Below are positions 61,797 through 64,000 of a stretch of 64,000 nt of DNA, in pieces; the first letter of the stretch is position 1, and each line of letters opens with the position of its first letter. The notes beneath the pieces are model-generated. The model searched no databases. It was not told the origin of the DNA and was given only the letters and a program-made list of their open reading frames with translations. Source of the DNA: Streptomyces sp. NBC_00370 (lineage in GTDB: Bacteria > Actinomycetota > Actinomycetes > Streptomycetales > Streptomycetaceae). The translations under genes and the position numbers were made by a program. The stretch covers positions 1 to 64,000 of the forward strand of contig NZ_CP107968.1 in NCBI RefSeq assembly GCF_036084755.1. Reading direction: 5' to 3'.

Positions 61797-62661
61797 AGAC
61801 CGTGTCCTACATGGTGAGGTTGCGGAAGCGTTTATAGCAGCAGACGGCTGCTGCGAGCCCGAGAAAGGCCAGGTAGTTGCGGGGGTGGCGTTCGTATCGG
61901 TGGTTGAGTCTGCGGTAACCGGTGAGCCAGGACATGGTGCGTTCGATGACCCACCTTCGGCGGCCTAATCGTTCGCTTGACTCGATGCCTTTGCGGGCGA
62001 TGCGGACGCCGATGCGTTTGCCCCACAACCATTTTCGCAGGTGAGGTACGTCGTACGCCTTGTCCGCGTGCAGACGTTATGGCTTGGAATCGCTCGCGCG
62101 GGATTCGTGTCCCATGTGGAAATGGGACACCATCGGCTTCAGCGCGAGGCTGTCGTGGGTGTTGGCCGCGGAGAGGCCGACGCGTAGAGGCAGTCCGTTC
62201 GCGTCGGACAGGACATGCATCTTGGAACCTGGCTTACCCCGGTCCACGGGGCTCGGACCTGTAAGTTCGCCCCCTTTTTGGCGCGAACGTGGGCGGAGTC
62301 CAGAACCGCCCGGGACAGATCGACCAGGTCCCGCTCGTCCAGGAGTTGGAGAATATGGCGGTGCAACCGGCCCCAGACTCCCGCCCGGGACCAGATGACG
62401 AACCGACGATGCACCGTCGACTTCGACGCCCCGAAACACGGCGGCAGCGCCCGCCAGGCACACCCGCTGACCAACACGTAGACGATCGCAGCGAAGACCG
62501 CCTCGTCATCGATGTTCGCGACCCCGCCGCCCTGCGGACGCACCCGCGCAGCCGGCAACAACGGCCTGGCTATCTCCCACAACCCGTCCGGAACAATCCA
62601 TCCCCACCGTCCACCCCCCATACCCAACCCAACGACCGAACAGCCATGCAGGACACGGTCT
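61797..62661 (-). mobile_element. IS5-type insertion sequence, inactivated
   Basis: Ends are inverted repeats: AGACCGTGTCCTACATGG at 61797 and the reverse complement AGACCGTGTCCTGCATGG at 62661, one mismatch in 18. TAA (or CTAA) flanks both sides, consistent with a short target duplication. Length is about 865 bp, with one split transposase on the minus strand, typical of the two-frame IS5 (IS427-like) group. Confidence 0.78.
61807..62621 (-). pseudogene. IS5-type transposase with frameshift site and nonsense codon
   Basis: Frame A starts at ATG 62621 (MGGGRWGWIVPDGLWEIARP) and holds the first Asp in VLDSAHVRAKKG. The AAAAAGGGGG run on the minus strand near 62275 is a classic slippery site, where frame B takes over with GGELTGPSPVDRGKPGSK, the second-Asp region ADKAYD and the C-terminal WVIERTMSWLTGYRRLNHRY. 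Between GHESRASDSKP and RLHADKAYD an in-frame TAA at 62077-62079 breaks frame B. The slip is probably natural; the TAA makes this copy inactive. Confidence 0.78.
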
Positions 62662-62662
62662 A

Positions 62663-62693
62663 AAGCCCCACCACTCACCAACCGGTGGGGCTT
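62663..62693. terminator. Hairpin after the DUF4265 gene
   Basis: AAGCCCCACC (62663-62672) and GGTGGGGCTT (62684-62693) pair perfectly around 11 bases. It can serve the minus-strand gene ending at 62730, which lies just before it. Confidence 0.6.
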
Positions 62694-62729
62694 CATATTT
62701 TCCGTCGCGATCAAATAGAGCGGGTGCAG

Positions 62730-63221
62730 TTACCGTGGCTTCGAGTCCGCCCACACATCACCGATGCAGGATTCCTCATAATCCCACCAATCGGCCTCAG
62801 AGCCTCGAATTAGAAGCCCTTTAACACCGGGAATATCGGCCGACGGCGGCACACTTAGAGCAATCATTCCGAATTGCTCAATCCCCTCAGCGCGAACACC
62901 CAGCGGCAAGAAGATATCGATAACCCCCTGCGGACCCCCGGAAAACCTACCCGACTCGTAGGGAATGATTCGCACCGTACAGTTACCCGCCCAGGAAACC
63001 TTCCCCACCGCCTCCAAATCCCCCCCGTCGACCCTCGTGTGCGTCCTCACGATGTCGTTTAGCGAGAGGTCGCGCACGAACCACGGCACGTTATCAATTC
63101 GAACTAGGTCGACGCCCACCGGCACGGCCCACAGCCTCTCACTAGCTACAGGGGGCCACCCATCGTTCTGTTCGAGCTGGAAAACAACTTGGACCCGATC
63201 ATTCGCTTCACCCTCAGACAT
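62730..63221 (-). CDS. DUF4265 protein, probable immunity partner of the HNH toxin
   Basis: 163 residues from ATG 63221 (MSEGEANDRVQVVFQLEQND); an in-frame TTG at 63251 is an alternative. GWPPVASERLWAVPVGVDLV then RIDNVPWFVRDLSLNDIVRT is the DUF4265 signature. The C-terminal half is beta-rich and acidic. DUF4265 proteins are commonly encoded next to polymorphic toxin ends or alone. Here it lies 233 bases downstream, on the same strand, of a toxin C terminus with an HNH nuclease, so an immunity role is the best guess. A/T content is higher than in the rest of the window, common for toxin-tip and immunity genes. Confidence 0.68.
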   Translation of the reverse strand: MSEGEANDRVQVVFQLEQNDGWPPVASERLWAVPVGVDLVRIDNVPWFVRDLSLNDIVRTHTRVDGGDLEAVGKVSWAGNCTVRIIPYESGRFSGGPQGVIDIFLPLGVRAEGIEQFGMIALSVPPSADIPGVKGLLIRGSEADWWDYEESCIGDVWADSKPR

Positions 63222-63454
63222 TGTCACTTGGCCAGTATGCACCAAGTACAAGCCCCAGGTGGTGCGGGTGACGGCGGGTCAAGCAACCGCCACCCACACT
63301 CCAACCCCCACAGTCAGCATCAGCCACCAGCTCACGCAGCTCACGAAGCTCAACGGGACAGGAAGACGGACGCGCCATGACTTGATCCCCTAAAAGGATC
63401 TAGCCTATACAGAACGAGAACCAGGGACACTACCGATTAATCATTCTTCCCCAG

Positions 63455-64000
63455 TCAACCTAGTGGGCCCTTTGGTGTGTCGAGCCAAAATTCGTTACAT
63501 GAGTAACATGTAACGCGGCCATTCCACGGAGCTCCCGGGCCACCCAAACTCTGCGGCCAGATATGGTCAACCCGAGTTTCCTGGCGATTCACAGGAACAC
63601 CACTACGTGATTGAGTCGCCGGAACAGTCTCTGCCTGACAGTCATCACAGAGCGTCCTCCCACCATTGACGTCCCTATTTTGCGCAATCACCTCCCTCTT
63701 ACCCTTGGGAGTGAACGGCTTGCCAGCGCGTGACATGTCGGCTTCGAGATCAGTTGCCACGCCATTGGAATTAACCTCAAATCGAGCACCGTTGCAGTTA
63801 TGAACGAGGACTGGCGTCTCGCCCGCCAGCACATAGTACGTGTGGGTGGTGCTGACGGTGAGGTCGTGGGTGAGGTGGTGGTGATGCCAGATACTGACGG
63901 CCTGGATGGTGACGGTGGTGCCGGCTGCTGTGCGCAGGCTTGTATGGGGCTTGAGGTTGCCTGCGTCTGTCCAGGTGTGGGTGGTGGTCACCCAGAAGGG
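63455..64000 (-). CDS. Polymorphic toxin C terminus: Hint-like segment plus HNH nuclease (partial)
   Basis: The 3' part of a gene that continues past the window edge; the frame is open to base 64000 (PFW before VTTTHTWTDAG). The first ~65 residues, with HHHHLTHDLTVSTTHTYYVL then AGETPVLVHNC, are the end of a pretoxin Hint/intein-like domain that cuts at HNC. The toxin tip follows: KREVIAQNRDVNGGRTLCDD, CQ, VDHIWPQSLGGPG and TCYSCNEFW, an HNH/endonuclease-VII-like fold with two CxxC zinc pairs and the catalytic DHI. Probably a secreted or contact-dependent DNase. The upstream delivery part is outside the window. Confidence 0.8.
   Translation of the reverse strand, partial: PFWVTTTHTWTDAGNLKPHTSLRTAAGTTVTIQAVSIWHHHHLTHDLTVSTTHTYYVLAGETPVLVHNCNGARFEVNSNGVATDLEADMSRAGKPFTPKGKREVIAQNRDVNGGRTLCDDCQAETVPATQSRSGVPVNRQETRVDHIWPQSLGGPGAPWNGRVTCYSCNEFWLDTPKGPLG

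Noticed and set aside
63291..63400. Short hydrophobic minus-strand frame (SFVSCVSWWLMLTVGVGVWV) between toxin and DUF4265
   Set aside because: Looks like a membrane segment but has no acceptable start codon in the region after an upstream TAG; left as a note only.

Overview
The window reads as the extreme end of a linear Streptomyces replicon (chromosome arm or large linear plasmid). The DNA is GC-rich with strong G/C third-position bias. The first ~240 bases are a packed series of hairpin palindromes of the conserved Streptomyces telomere type, lacking only the outermost ~16 bases. The first large gene inward is a TtrA-like helicase, typical of Streptomyces termini. Accessory content, insertion sequences and gene remnants dominate; no housekeeping gene, tRNA or rRNA was seen.

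Layout. 0-4.6 kb: telomere, an AT-rich pocket with a 52-residue membrane protein, and the terminal helicase. 4.6-7.1 kb: MarR regulator, MFS exporter and isochorismatase-fold hydrolase behind a perfect 62-bp palindrome. 7.1-7.8 kb: remnants of an ATPase-fold regulator and a relaxase. 8-14.4 kb: TetR regulator, Na+/H+ antiporter, DHA2 exporter, alpha/beta hydrolase and SDR, with a shared operator-like 11-mer at two promoters. 14.4-17.8 kb: two ABC-F ATPases on the minus strand. 18.4-22.7 kb: a repeat-rich, decayed stretch with a tiny secreted peptide, a His/Asp-repeat protein, a dead acetyltransferase and an intact Fic/antitoxin pair.

23.3-32 kb is a class I lanthipeptide locus of the FxLD type: three precursors, a hairpin, full-length LanB, LanC, a SpaB_C/protein-isoaspartyl-methyltransferase fusion and a helical-repeat protein. 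The likely chemistry is Ser/Thr dehydration, Cys addition to form thioether rings, and methyltransferase action on a conserved Asp-Gly next to the first core Cys. 33.2-38.5 kb is a separate tight set: a 50-residue peptide coupled to a phosphotransferase-like kinase, an ABC exporter, a methyltransferase/NUDIX fusion and a PIG-L deacetylase.

40.6-46.2 kb is an IS mosaic: an IS21-type element with a nonsense-broken istA sits on the 3' end of another transposase, between truncated host genes. 46.7-59 kb looks like a defence or signalling island: a 1694-residue trypsin/STAND-NTPase/helical-repeat protein with its small Trypco2 partner, a Ser/Thr kinase with an N-terminal propeller-like region, small membrane proteins, a broken TPR protein and a stand-alone trypsin-like protease. 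60-64 kb: a secreted ricin-type lectin, a DUF6308 protein, a broken IS5-type element, a DUF4265 putative immunity protein and the 3' end of a polymorphic toxin with Hint-like and HNH nuclease domains running off the window.

All assignments come from reading the sequence; no database search was run. Residue numbers are hand counted and may be off by one or two.
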